Under the pieces are notes generated by a model, which worked only from the letters and a program-made list of their open reading frames with translations, ran no database searches and was not told the DNA's origin. Both the position numbers and the translations under genes were made by a program. Shown here piece after piece: positions 7,403 through 16,119 of a DNA stretch of 24,372 bases (positions within the stretch are counted from its first letter, which is position 1; each line of letters begins with the position of its first letter). This stretch comes from Paracoccaceae bacterium. GTDB taxonomy: Bacteria > Pseudomonadota > Alphaproteobacteria > Rhodobacterales > Rhodobacteraceae. The stretch is from the NCBI GenBank assembly GCA_016765235.1, contig JAESQH010000201.1, positions 1 to 24,372 on the forward strand, written 5' to 3'.

Positions 7403-8944
7403 GTGACAGAACCATCCGAAGTTCTCATCATCGGGGCAGGCCTTGCCGGCCTTTACGCTGCGTTAAGTTTTGCTCCGCGCTCAGTCACGGTGTTGTCACC
7501 TTGCCCTTTGGGTGGCGGCGCCTCGTCTACATGGGCACAAGGCGGCGTGGCAGCCGCAATGGACATGAACGATACGCCTGCCGCGCACGCCAAGGATACT
7601 GTCGCGGCCGGGGCGGGAATTGTTCTCCCCGAGATCGCTAAATTGGTAACAGAAGCTGCCGAAAAACACATTGCAGGCTTGTCCACGATCGGGACACCAT
7701 TTGATCGAACCGAAGATGGTGAATACGTCCTGTCGCGCGAAGCCGCACATAGTTGGCCGCGCATCGTGCGCGTTAAGGGGGATCAGGCTGGTAAGGCAAT
7801 AATGGCGTCTCTGATCAAGGCGGTTCGCCAAACTCCCTCGATAACTGTACGCGAGGGTTGGTCTGCGGTGGAACTGCTTACAGATGACGATGGTATATGC
7901 GGGGTTTTGGCGTCCGGTCCTGACGGGTGCCACGAAATGCTGAAAACACAGGCCTATCTTCTTGCCGCAGGTGGCGTTGGAAGCCTTTATGCAAAAACCA
8001 CTAATCCACCAAATGTGTGTGGCTTGGCGATCGGCATGGCCGCGCGGGCAGGAGCGGTGATTGCTGATGCTGAATTTGTCCAGTTCCACCCAACTGCGAT
8101 TGACTTGGACTGTGACCCGGTTCCCCTTGCCACCGAAGCTTTGCGGGGCGAAGGGGCAATTTTGGTAAACCGTAAAGGCGAGAGGTTTATGACATCGCTG
8201 CATCACGACGCCGAATTGGCACCGCGCGATATAGTTGCCCGTGCTATTTTCACGGAGTACCGCGACGGAAACCGTCCTGCGCTAGATACTCGCAAGGCAA
8301 TCGGAACACATATTCTGAAGGACTTTCCTACCGTTTCCTCAGTCTGCAAATCCAACGGTATAGATCCAGTGACCGAGGTTATTCCAGTGATACCGGCTGC
8401 CCATTACCATATGGGAGGAGTGGCTTGCGACGCGTCTGGTCAAAGCTCGATTCCGGGACTCTGGGTGGCGGGGGAGGCCGCGTCCACAGGATTGCACGGG
8501 GCCAATCGATTAGCCTCAAATGGGCTGCTGGAGGCCTTGGTATTTGCCGCTATATGTGCCGAAAGCATTTCGCAACAGTTAACTTCAGGATTTTCGCAGC
8601 ATACCCAAAAGACCTTCCCACAAGATGCTGGTGGGGTTTCCAACCCAGAAGATTTGCAGATGTTGCGGCAAACGATGTCGGACAATGTCAGCGTACTTCG
8701 CGACGAGAAAGGTTTATCCGAAGCCTTGTGCGTTATCCGTAGGTTAGATCGAAGGCACAAAAATAAATCTGTAGATTTTGCAAATATGCTGGCAGCAGCC
8801 ACAGTAATTACCGCTGCCGCCCTGCTGCGGACCGAGTCCCGAGGAGGACATTACCGCGTTGATTTCCCCGCACCCGACATTAATCAGGCCCGGCGATCAT
8901 TTCTTACACTGTCGGAGGCACGCATATTGCGCGATGCTCAATAA
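7403..8944 (+). CDS. nadB: L-aspartate oxidase
   Basis: NadB is an FAD enzyme that oxidises L-aspartate to iminoaspartate, the first step of NAD synthesis, which quinolinate synthase NadA then uses. The 513 residues include the FAD-binding motif IIGAGLAGLYAAL (9-21), TWAQGGVAAAM, the succinate-dehydrogenase-like HPTAI and HYHMGGV, and the family signature GLHGANRLASNGLLEALVF. The start is GTG at 7403, preceded by GAAGGA at 7388-7393. Its usual neighbours nadA and nadC are absent, and the gene stands alone between two inverted-repeat elements. The reading frame is uninterrupted and of normal length. Confidence 0.96.
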   Translation: MTEPSEVLIIGAGLAGLYAALSFAPRSVTVLSPCPLGGGASSTWAQGGVAAAMDMNDTPAAHAKDTVAAGAGIVLPEIAKLVTEAAEKHIAGLSTIGTPFDRTEDGEYVLSREAAHSWPRIVRVKGDQAGKAIMASLIKAVRQTPSITVREGWSAVELLTDDDGICGVLASGPDGCHEMLKTQAYLLAAGGVGSLYAKTTNPPNVCGLAIGMAARAGAVIADAEFVQFHPTAIDLDCDPVPLATEALRGEGAILVNRKGERFMTSLHHDAELAPRDIVARAIFTEYRDGNRPALDTRKAIGTHILKDFPTVSSVCKSNGIDPVTEVIPVIPAAHYHMGGVACDASGQSSIPGLWVAGEAASTGLHGANRLASNGLLEALVFAAICAESISQQLTSGFSQHTQKTFPQDAGGVSNPEDLQMLRQTMSDNVSVLRDEKGLSEALCVIRRLDRRHKNKSVDFANMLAAATVITAAALLRTESRGGHYRVDFPAPDINQARRSFLTLSEARILRDAQ

Positions 8945-9145
8945 GGGCAATATATGATCTGCTCCATGGATTTCTGATTTAAGCTTGTCAGACTTTAGTT
9001 GCGAAAACGTTTGCGTTTTTGTTTTTAGTTCGGACGTTAGGAGCTTTCCTGCATTCCATCAAATGGCTGCTTTTGGAGCGAGTTTATCATCCTGCCTCTG
9101 AAACTGCAGGCCCGCTTTGGTTCGGAAGCAGGCATCGTCAACTAA
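8945..9145. other. nadB 3' region, possible weak terminator
   Basis: GCGAAAACGTTTGCG at 9001-9015 can form a short imperfect hairpin and is followed by T-rich sequence (TTTTTGTTTTT, 9016-9026), so it may terminate nadB transcription. No gene is seen in the rest. Confidence 0.3.
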
Positions 9146-9366
9146 GCGCGTATTTTGTTGAAAAACTCTTGTTGCTTTGAACACCCATCGCTGATTCAAT
9201 ACCCTCAATTACAGGGGGTAATTGGACGTTGGGAACCTCCGCAAAATAGCCAAGATATTTCCCGCACCGCAGCAAACGCGAAAAGCCTGAAAAGAAAGGC
9301 GCTCGCGCCCTTATCCAGACCTTACTTACTGCCTGCCCAACACGGAGTTTTTTTCAACAGAATCGG
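9146..9366. mobile_element. About 221-bp element with imperfect inverted ends, related to the 6894 element
   Basis: The left end, TTTTGTTGAAAAACTC (9153-9168), is mirrored on the right by GAGTTTTTTTCAACAGAATCGGC (two blocks, 9345-9366). The core TGTTGAAAAA is shared with the 222-bp element at 6894. Its size is almost identical, but its interior shows little similarity by eye and no gene. The right end lies 86 bases past the pabB stop. The outer boundaries are approximate because the repeats are imperfect. Confidence 0.55.
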
Positions 9367-9451
9367 CGGGATGCTGCCTTTCGCTGCAGGCGCGAACATA
9401 AATGTTGATTTCCTCCAATCAGACATTCACATCAACTTTGTAAATGGTGGA

Positions 9452-10597
9452 TCAATAAATGTCTACTTCGCCAGGCTTTGCGGACGTCAACGCCGCATAC
9501 CTCCCCTTGAGAAGGGCTTCTTCGTATTCCCCAGCTGCGTCGCTGTCGTAGACGACGCCTCCACCGACGTTGAGCCGCACGCCTCCGTTCTCGAAGCAGG
9601 TCAGTGTGCGGATGGCGACGTTGAAGGACATTGCGCCGTTGGGGGCGATCCAGCCGATGGCTCCGCAGTAGGCGCCTCGGGATGCACTTTCTAGCTCGTG
9701 GATGATTTGCATGGCCCGAATTTTGGGTGCGCCTGTGATGGATCCGCTGGGGAAGAGGGCGGAGAAGATGTCTGTCAGTGATGTACCTTCCCGCAGGGTG
9801 GAGCGGATGGAGGAGGTCATTTGGTGCAGGGTTGCGTAGGTCTCGATTGCGAAGAGGCTGGGGACTTTGACGGAGCCTATTTCCGAAATGCGGCTCATGT
9901 CGTTGCGTAGCAGATCCACGATCATCAGGTTTTCGGCGCGGTTTTTCTCGGAGGTTTGCAGCCATGTGACGAGGGCGGCGTCTTCCCGAGGTGTCGCTCC
10001 GCGTGGTGCGGTCCCTTTCATCGGCCGCACTTTGATGTTCCGCTTGGCGTCGATGCTGAAGAAAAGCTCGGGCGAGCGCGACAGTAGGGCTGGGCCACCC
10101 AAATCAACCAATACGCCGTGTGGCACAGATTGTTTGGCTTGTAGCGCAGCATAGAGCGCGTCGAGGGAGCCTGTCCGTTTGCAGTGCAGCGGGAACGTCA
10201 GGTTTGCTTGGTAGATATCGCCTGCGCCAATGTAGTTTTTGACGCGATCAAAAGCGGATGCGTAGTCGGTGAATGACCAAGCGGCGACGGGTGTAGAGAG
10301 TGTCGCCTCGCCGCGCACGATCTGTTTGCCTATTTGGGGGGGCTCAAAGACCCCAAATTGCAGCAGCGGAACATCGCGGATCGCGGGCATCAGATCGCGC
10401 AGCTTGTTCGAGAATGAATAACCGAGCTCGTAGCTGGCGGCACCTGCTAGCCAGTGGCCCTCAGCTTGGGCTTGTTCCATCTCGCGCAGGCTTGGTCCGA
10501 CTTCCTCTGGCGTGTCCGCACGGATCACATGCGAGGGTTCCGCGAACGTAAGTCCTCCGCCTTGTGGTCCGTTGTCAAAGTGAACGCGCTGGGTCAA
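9452..10597 (-). CDS. pabB: Aminodeoxychorismate synthase component I
   Basis: PabB turns chorismate into 4-amino-4-deoxychorismate, on the way to p-aminobenzoate and folate, using ammonia from a PabA glutaminase. The 381 residues are typical of the shorter alphaproteobacterial PabB. Chorismate-binding motifs are clear: PMKGTAPRG, ENLMIVDLLRNDMSRI and LFPSGSITGAPKIRAMQIIHELE. The start is TTG at 10597, chosen because AAGGGAG precedes it by 6 bases and no ATG occurs near the conserved N-terminus. A Dabb-domain gene lies 12 bases upstream, probably in the same transcript. No pabA or pabC is seen; a TIR element lies just downstream. Confidence 0.93.
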   Translation of the reverse strand: MTQRVHFDNGPQGGGLTFAEPSHVIRADTPEEVGPSLREMEQAQAEGHWLAGAASYELGYSFSNKLRDLMPAIRDVPLLQFGVFEPPQIGKQIVRGEATLSTPVAAWSFTDYASAFDRVKNYIGAGDIYQANLTFPLHCKRTGSLDALYAALQAKQSVPHGVLVDLGGPALLSRSPELFFSIDAKRNIKVRPMKGTAPRGATPREDAALVTWLQTSEKNRAENLMIVDLLRNDMSRISEIGSVKVPSLFAIETYATLHQMTSSIRSTLREGTSLTDIFSALFPSGSITGAPKIRAMQIIHELESASRGAYCGAIGWIAPNGAMSFNVAIRTLTCFENGGVRLNVGGGVVYDSDAAGEYEEALLKGRYAALTSAKPGEVDIY

Positions 10598-10609
10598 TAA
10601 AAACTCCCT

Positions 10610-10891
10610 TTAGAAGTCAGCCGCGATCCGCAAATCGCGCAGTGGTTTCACCACGGTTATGGCATGTGCATAGATCGGGTCCGCTTTGTAAGCTGCAAGC
10701 GCTTCGGCGTTTGCAAACTCGCCATAAACGATCACGTCAACTTCGGATGACCACGCGTCGCCCTTGGTGTTTTTGCGGACCTCAAAAACGTCCGAATGCG
10801 GGATTTTTGCGAGCTCGGTCAGACCATCCACAATCGTTTGAATGTCTGCTTTGTCTTTGGCGCTAAAGAACACGATATGTCGGATGGTCAT
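10610..10891 (-). CDS. Dabb (stress-responsive alpha/beta barrel) domain protein
   Basis: The 93-residue protein from the ATG at 10891 starts MTIRHIVFFSAKDK, and KPLRDLRIAADF closes it. This fits the Dabb family (PF07876) of dimeric ferredoxin-like barrels, whose cellular role is mostly unknown. An in-frame start 45 bases upstream would add an unconserved head, so the shorter form is preferred. Its stop is 12 bases upstream of the pabB start, which implies co-transcription. That spacing does not prove a role in folate synthesis. Confidence 0.8.
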   Translation of the reverse strand: MTIRHIVFFSAKDKADIQTIVDGLTELAKIPHSDVFEVRKNTKGDAWSSEVDVIVYGEFANAEALAAYKADPIYAHAITVVKPLRDLRIAADF

Positions 10892-11362
10892 GGCTTGGGG
10901 CCTTTTGTCGGAAGTGTTTGCAGGCTCAAACCACATTCATATTGGCGAGACAAGTATCGATGCACTGTTCTTGTAAAATATCCTCGGCATTCCGAAGATA
11001 TCTGGAGGTCCGCAACCGAAGCAGCGATGAACTGGTGATTTAGCCGGGGTCTTGAAGATGATCTGGCAGTGTCAGAGGAACTTTCTTGCGGGCTGGGTTT
11101 TGTCATCCGGTGACGCTAAGTGAACCACCTGCCCTCTTCAACTAAGTTTTGTCTGACAGTGCTCTATTCTCGTTTGTGTGGTTAATCGATTGGCATTTGC
11201 TACATCGGGTACCACGAATGCCGGGAGATAATGGAATAAGAGCGCTGCTCATTCCTTCCGGATCTTTAGAAAAATGTGCTCAACCGCTCTATAGACAATA
11301 TGATTGACGTGCCGTAACCAACTCACAAATCACAACCCGAAACAGGCAGGAGCCGCAACCGG
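10892..11362. other. Divergent intergenic region between the Dabb gene and panC
   Basis: About 470 bases must contain promoters for both directions. The panC leader ends with AGGAG at 11348-11352. Open frames here (for example 10888-11106 on the minus strand) lack ribosome binding sites and family resemblance. No riboswitch, RNA gene or IS end was recognised. Confidence 0.4.
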
Positions 11363-12235
11363 ATGAAGATTTGCAATACTAAGAAGGATATTCGCGCGGT
11401 TCGCGAGGAATATCGTGCTCAAGGCGCTTCTGTTGGCCTGGTGCCGACCATGGGATATCTTCATGATGGTCATCTGGAATTGGTAAGGCAGGCACGCGCT
11501 AGGTGCGACCGTGTGATCGCTACGATTTTTGTCAATCCAACCCAGTTCGGCCCAAATGAAGACCTTTCAAGTTATCCAAGTGATTTGGAGCGTGATTTCG
11601 CGATGCTACGCATTGAGGGCGTAGATGCTGTTTTTGTACCGGCTCCACAAGATATGTATTTGCTCGGTAGCGAAACTGTGGTTGAGACAAAACGGTTGTC
11701 GCGTATTCTGATTGGACGCATTCGTCCGGGACACTTTCAAGGTGTCACAACAGTTGTCACAAAGCTGTTCAACATTTGCCAGCCTGATTATGCATACTTT
11801 GGTGAAAAAGATTACCAACAGCTTCAGGTTATCAAACGCATGGTTCGCGACCTTGATGTGCCTGTGGAAATCAAAGGTGTTCCAACTGTTCGCGAGGCTG
11901 ACGGTTTGGCTATGTCATCTCGCAATGTAATGCTTACACCTCAAGACCGTATTGCGGCCGTTTCTCTAAGCCGCATATTGACCACAGCCGAGGAAATTTG
12001 TGGTTCACATCCCGTTACCGCGCAAAACCTAAGCAAGCTGATTAGATCATCGCTTGAAGATGAGCCCTGCGCCTCGGTTCAGTCTGTTGATATCAGGGAT
12101 GCAGAAACCCTTGCTCCAATCCGTGGTCGGATAGACCGTTCGGTTGTTGCTCTTCTAGCTGTGCGTTTCGGGGCTGTGTTGCTAATCGATCAACGCATCC
12201 TTACGCCCAACCCAGTCCATTTACAGAAAGCGTAG
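11363..12235 (+). CDS. panC: Pantothenate synthetase (pantoate-beta-alanine ligase)
   Basis: PanC joins pantoate and beta-alanine with ATP to make pantothenate (vitamin B5). The 290 residues show the nucleotidyltransferase motif PTMGYLHDGHLELV at 28-41. IFVNPTQFGPNEDLSSYPSD, PGHFQGVTTVVTKLF, YFGEKDYQQL and DGLAMSSRN follow; all are hallmarks of PanC. The ATG at 11363 has AGGAG at 11348-11352. panB follows after 2 bases, so the two are one operon. panD and panE are absent from the window. Confidence 0.97.
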   Translation: MKICNTKKDIRAVREEYRAQGASVGLVPTMGYLHDGHLELVRQARARCDRVIATIFVNPTQFGPNEDLSSYPSDLERDFAMLRIEGVDAVFVPAPQDMYLLGSETVVETKRLSRILIGRIRPGHFQGVTTVVTKLFNICQPDYAYFGEKDYQQLQVIKRMVRDLDVPVEIKGVPTVREADGLAMSSRNVMLTPQDRIAAVSLSRILTTAEEICGSHPVTAQNLSKLIRSSLEDEPCASVQSVDIRDAETLAPIRGRIDRSVVALLAVRFGAVLLIDQRILTPNPVHLQKA

Positions 12236-12237
12236 CA

Positions 12238-13047
12238 ATGAGCACCCACAAACCTGTTCGCCGTATTACCGTCCCGCAAATCCGGAATCGCAAAGGCGGG
12301 CAGCCCATTGTTTCGCTTACATCATATCACGCCCATACGGCAGCGGTGGTCGACAAATATGCGGACTTCATTCTGGTCGGTGACTCGTTAGGTATGGTTA
12401 TGCATGGAATGGAATCGACCATCGGCGTGTCGCTTGAATTGATGATAATGCACGGAACAGCGGTGGTCCGTGGTACGCAACGTTCACTCGTTGTTGTTGA
12501 TTTGCCCTTTGGCAGCTATGAGGAAAGCCCGGCAGTGGCCTTTCGTAGTGCCGCAAAGGTTATGAAAGAAACGGGTTGTGGTGCTGTGAAACTGGAAGGT
12601 GGTCAGCGAATGGCCGACACTATTCGGTTCCTGACCGAACGTGGCATTCCCGTCATGGCGCACATCGGGCTAACGCCACAATCAAGTAACGTAATGGGTG
12701 GTTTCAAAACGCAAGGTCGTGACGAAAGCGATTGGGCCACCCACGAAGCTGACGCCGCTGCCGTATCCGAGGCAGGAGCATTCGCATTGGTGTTGGAAGG
12801 TATGGTCGAGCCCCTTGCCGCTCGCATAACCGAACAAGTAGCGATCCCGACCATTGGAATTGGCGCATCGGCAAAATGTGACGGCCAGATATTGGTGCTA
12901 GAGGACATGTTGGGCCTTAACCCAAATCCTCCGAAATTTGTAAAAGTATATAGCGACCTCGGCGATAGAATTGAACAAGCTGTCAAGTCTTACGCAGACG
13001 AAGTTACATCGCGAAAGTTTCCGACCGAAGACAATATCTATCGCTAG
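12238..13047 (+). CDS. panB: 3-methyl-2-oxobutanoate hydroxymethyltransferase
   Basis: PanB transfers a hydroxymethyl group from methylene-tetrahydrofolate to ketoisovalerate, forming ketopantoate, upstream of PanC in pantothenate synthesis. The 269-residue TIM-barrel sequence has SLTSYHAHTAAVVD, the metal-binding VGDSLGMVMHG (D49), AVKLEGG, MAHIGLTPQ and LEGMVEPLA. It lies 2 bases after panC. The chain ends in a normal PanB tail (DEVTSRKFPTEDNIYR). Confidence 0.97.
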   Translation: MSTHKPVRRITVPQIRNRKGGQPIVSLTSYHAHTAAVVDKYADFILVGDSLGMVMHGMESTIGVSLELMIMHGTAVVRGTQRSLVVVDLPFGSYEESPAVAFRSAAKVMKETGCGAVKLEGGQRMADTIRFLTERGIPVMAHIGLTPQSSNVMGGFKTQGRDESDWATHEADAAAVSEAGAFALVLEGMVEPLAARITEQVAIPTIGIGASAKCDGQILVLEDMLGLNPNPPKFVKVYSDLGDRIEQAVKSYADEVTSRKFPTEDNIYR

Positions 13048-13410
13048 TTTGACGTCCCATTGAAGATGAATTAAACATTTCTTAAACGTAAACTCTGGCC
13101 AGCGCCATCAGGTTTCCGCCCATCGTTTTTGAGTGAATTTGATCAGACCGGAGGCGATCAGTGATCGAAGCGCCTCTTCATACAATGATCCACCTGTAAA
13201 ATTTGCACGACTATTTCACAGAGACCAACCGGTTAGGCATTTCGGATTTCAGCACTACAACAAACTCAGAACCCGCAAGTAGCGCCAGGGCACCGGGCAT
13301 GATAATGGACCCAATTACCAACATCTCCCATCCCAGCCTGAAAACAAATAGTCGCCCTGCCGGAGACACGATTTAGCGCCCATTTTCAAAGAACCCTTTT
13401 ATGCCAGCAG
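13048..13410. other. Non-coding or degraded stretch after panB
   Basis: Some 360 bases lack an intact gene. On the minus strand, 13211-13369 keeps a 52-codon frame with a hydrophobic core (EMLVIGSIIMPGALALLAGS). It may be a fragment of a membrane protein, but it has no ribosome binding site and no family I can name. Confidence 0.35.
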
Positions 13411-13695
13411 TCAAGCTGGAAGGCGGTGTGAGTCTGCTAGCCGTTGTGCCCCGGCCCAAGTTCCATCGTCAATCAATTCCATAACCGTCTGTACCATTAA
13501 GTCCTTAATCAACTGACAAGATTTTGTAAAAGGACGGGAACTTACATGAATGAGATAAGCCCGACGCATCAAAGGCGGCTCGACAAATCGCCGAATATTC
13601 AGAACCCCAGCCGCGGCTTCGTCCTGAACGGCGTAGAGAGGTAAGATTGATGAACCATACCAAGTTGCCCCAATCTCGACTAACCTGATCCTGAG
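13411..13695 (-). pseudogene. C-terminal remnant of a LysR-type regulator
   Basis: The minus-strand frame ending at the TGA 13413-13411 reads VEIGATWYGSSILPLYAVQD, then RRFVEPPLMRRAYLIHVSSR, LIKDLMVQTVMELI and DDGTWAGA. This is the end of the effector-binding domain of LysR-type regulators. In-frame stops appear upstream of 13695, so the helix-turn-helix and the first part of the effector domain are gone. It points away from the CoA-transferase gene only 42 bases off, the usual divergent layout for a LysR gene and its target operon. The target promoter was probably lost in the same deletion. Confidence 0.78.
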
Positions 13696-13737
13696 TTATG
13701 TTGCTCAGCACATACTCGGATTGCCGAGGTCGTTCTG

Positions 13738-14847
13738 ATGTCGGTGAGTACAAAAAAACCTCTTGATGGCCTTAAAGTTGTGGCAATCGAGCAGGCAGTT
13801 GCAGCTCCTTTTGCATCGGCTAGATTAGCTGACGCAGGGGCACAGGTTTTCAAGATCGAACGCCCAGAAGGTGATTTTGCCCGCGGTTATGACGATGTGG
13901 CAGCCGGTATGAGCAGCTACTTTGTCTGGCTCAACAGAGGTAAGGAATCGGTTGTCGCCAATCTGGCGACACCAGAAGGAAAAGAATTGCTAACAGAAAT
14001 GTTAGCAACCGCAGATGTTCTCTTGCAAAATTTGAAACCTGGCGCACTGGCGCGACTGGGTTTTGACTTTGACAGACTCGAGCAGGAGTTCCAGTCCCTA
14101 ATCGTTTGTTCAATTAGCGGGTTCGGGAACGACGGTCCGATGGCAAACCGCAAGGCATACGACCTTCTCATTCAGGCCGAATCTGGTTTGTGCTCCATTA
14201 CTGGTAGCCCCGAAGAGGCCGCGCGAGTCGGGATTTCAATTGTAGATATCGCCACTGGTGCATCTGCGTATTCAGCCATTCTCGAAGCTCTCATTAGTCG
14301 TTCATTGACTGGCAAAGGTTGTCACATCAGTGTCTCGATGTTTGACGTAATTGCAGAATGGTTAACCGTACCGCTTCTCAATCATGAAGGAAACAAATCT
14401 CCTAAACGAATCGGGCTCGCGCATCCGTCAATTGCTCCTTATGGCGTTTTCACAACAAGTGACGGTCAGCAGGTTTTGATCTCGGTTCAAAGCGACAGGG
14501 AATGGAAAAATCTTTGTACGGAATTCGTGGGTAGATCCGAACTCGGCAATGATACGAATTTCTCAACAAATGTTGCTAGAGTAGAAAACCGCGCCACCAC
14601 GGATAAAATAGTCTCGGATGCTTTTTCGAAAATGACGCAAACTCAAGCAGTTGAGGCCATTCAACGAGCCGGAATCGCTTTTGCGTCTGTGAACGACATG
14701 GCAGGGTTGTCTGAGCACCCGCACCTGCGGAGGATCACTGTTGAAACTCCAAATGGCCCGGTTTCGCATCCCTCTCCTGCACCAATCATCTCTGGAGAGG
14801 AACGAAGCTACGGCCCGGTACCGGATCTCGTCGCTAAGGAGCTATAA
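13738..14847 (+). CDS. Class III (CaiB/BaiF) CoA-transferase, possibly itaconate/mesaconate type
   Basis: The 369-residue protein belongs to family III CoA-transferases. It begins LDGLKVVAIEQAVAAPFASARLADAGAQVFKIERP, the usual opening, and its catalytic aspartate is D142 in AYDLLIQAESGL. RPEGDFARGYD and SISGFGNDGP are also family patterns. The next two genes (hydratase and CoA-ester lyase) suggest that it activates a C5 dicarboxylate such as itaconate or mesaconate with CoA from succinyl-CoA or acetyl-CoA. That substrate is inferred from context only. Its ATG at 13738 lies 42 bases from a broken LysR gene. Confidence 0.85.
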   Translation: MSVSTKKPLDGLKVVAIEQAVAAPFASARLADAGAQVFKIERPEGDFARGYDDVAAGMSSYFVWLNRGKESVVANLATPEGKELLTEMLATADVLLQNLKPGALARLGFDFDRLEQEFQSLIVCSISGFGNDGPMANRKAYDLLIQAESGLCSITGSPEEAARVGISIVDIATGASAYSAILEALISRSLTGKGCHISVSMFDVIAEWLTVPLLNHEGNKSPKRIGLAHPSIAPYGVFTTSDGQQVLISVQSDREWKNLCTEFVGRSELGNDTNFSTNVARVENRATTDKIVSDAFSKMTQTQAVEAIQRAGIAFASVNDMAGLSEHPHLRRITVETPNGPVSHPSPAPIISGEERSYGPVPDLVAKEL

Positions 14848-14848
14848 A

Positions 14849-15700
14849 TTGACTGAACTCAATATTGATCACCTGCGGCAATGGATCGGAAACGAAAAAG
14901 CTTCCGCCGAGTATGTTTCTGCAGGTTTGGTCGAACGCTTCGCAGCAACTTTTGACTTGCAACTAGACACTCAAGATGGTGCTGACTCTCCCGCATTTAT
15001 TCATTGGTGTTTAGGGCAGCCCGCCGAGCCCAGCCATTCTTTAGGCGCAGACGGACATCCTGAACGGGGTGGCTTTCTGCCTCCGGTGCCTCTCCCTCGC
15101 CGGATGTGGGCCGGCGGAGAGGTGATATTTCACGATAGCCTCCGCATCGGAGAAACGATGACGCGGCTATCTACAATTTCGGACGTAACAACAAAAACCG
15201 GGCGCAGTGGACCGCTCGTTTTCGTTACTATCAAGCACGATGTATCAAGCGACGGTCGCCATGTTCTAAGCGAACGCCAGAATATTGTATTCCGAGGTGC
15301 AGGTGTGTCGGTGACAACCAAAGATGGAATTCCGGTAGTTAAACCTGCTCCTGAAGGAAAACATGTTGCTACGGTAAAATCAGCGGCGCCACTGTTGTTT
15401 CGCTACTCTGCCCTTACATTTAACGCTCACCGAATTCATTACGACGCGCCATATACACGAGGCGTTGAGGGATATCCTGGGCTGGTAGTACAAGGACCAC
15501 TACAAGCAACGATGTTGCAGCAATTTGCCGAAAAGCTTCAGGGGGCAAAGCCGCTTCAGTTTCGCTTCCGCAGCCTGTCCCCAATATTCGATACTGCCGA
15601 TTTCACCCTCAATGCAACTGAGGAAATGGATGGGACATTGAAACTTTGGACCGCACAAATTGGCGGCCCAGCTGCAATGGAGGCCATTGCTCAATGGTAA
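14849..15700 (+). CDS. MaoC-like hot-dog hydratase, mesaconyl-/itaconyl-CoA hydratase type
   Basis: The start chosen is TTG at 14849 (reading MTELNIDHLRQWIG), with AAGGAG at 14836-14841. A reading from 14741 would overlap the preceding gene by about 100 bases. The 283-residue protein has a double hot-dog layout: an N-terminal dehydratase-like half with WCLGQPAEPSHSLGADGHPE and a C-terminal half with IHYDAPYTRGVEGYPGLVVQ. The latter resembles mesaconyl-C4-CoA and itaconyl-CoA hydratases. It begins 2 bases after the CoA-transferase stop and overlaps the lyase by 7 bases. The product would be citramalyl-CoA or a related hydroxyacyl-CoA. Confidence 0.8.
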   Translation: MTELNIDHLRQWIGNEKASAEYVSAGLVERFAATFDLQLDTQDGADSPAFIHWCLGQPAEPSHSLGADGHPERGGFLPPVPLPRRMWAGGEVIFHDSLRIGETMTRLSTISDVTTKTGRSGPLVFVTIKHDVSSDGRHVLSERQNIVFRGAGVSVTTKDGIPVVKPAPEGKHVATVKSAAPLLFRYSALTFNAHRIHYDAPYTRGVEGYPGLVVQGPLQATMLQQFAEKLQGAKPLQFRFRSLSPIFDTADFTLNATEEMDGTLKLWTAQIGGPAAMEAIAQW

Positions 15701-16119
15701 GCATCTCTACTATTCGTGCGCCTCTCTTCGTTCCAGCAAACAGACCGGAGCGCTTTTCCAAAGCCGCGGCATCAGGGGCCGATGCAGTCATTCTTGATCT
15801 TGAAGATGCGATATCTTCTGAAGAAAAAGGGACCGCAAGAAAAGAGCTGACCCGCAGTTTCACGGAGTTGCCCGTTATTGTTCGTATCAATGCTGTTGGA
15901 ACGAAATGGCACAAGGCTGATCTGGAGGCCGTCAGAAATATTCCATTTTCTGCAGTTATGGTGCCTAAGGCGGAATCGGTGAAAGGCATTAACGAAATAT
16001 TGGATGAGTTGGGTGATCAGGTCTCGATTATTGCGCTTATTGAGACGGCCCGTGGCATCGCTGAAGCCCGGTCAATTGCCATGCATTCGAATGTGGAAAG
16101 GCTAGAGCCCGAAAGCTGA
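15694..16119 (+). pseudogene. CitE-like CoA-ester lyase, C-terminally truncated
   Basis: From the ATG at 15694 the frame reads ISTIRAPLFVPANRPERF, then GADAVILDLEDAISSEEK, VIVRINAVG, VMVPKAES and ALIETARGIAEARSIA. This is the N-terminal half of the HpcH/HpaI (CitE) family, whose members cleave citramalyl-CoA or malyl-CoA. Similarity stops at NVERL, just where the conserved RL-FG--D motif should follow, and the frame ends four residues later. The chain has 141 residues against about 275 normally, so the enzyme is very likely dead. The break coincides with a 16-base direct repeat at 16103. Confidence 0.82.

Noticed and set aside
7496..8206. 236-codon antisense frame in nadB
   Set aside because: Overlaps a well supported gene and shows no domain or ribosome binding site.
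10888..11106. Minus-strand 72-codon frame between the Dabb gene and panC
   Set aside because: Overlaps the Dabb start, no ribosome binding site, low-complexity Ser/Arg head; likely non-coding.
11100..11362. Search for a riboswitch or IS end upstream of panC
   Set aside because: A weak likeness (TTTGTCTGA) to the left IS end exists, but no inverted repeat or conserved RNA motif was found.
13211..13369. Hydrophobic 52-codon minus-strand frame
   Set aside because: Could be a membrane-protein fragment, but too short and without a start signal; mentioned only as debris.
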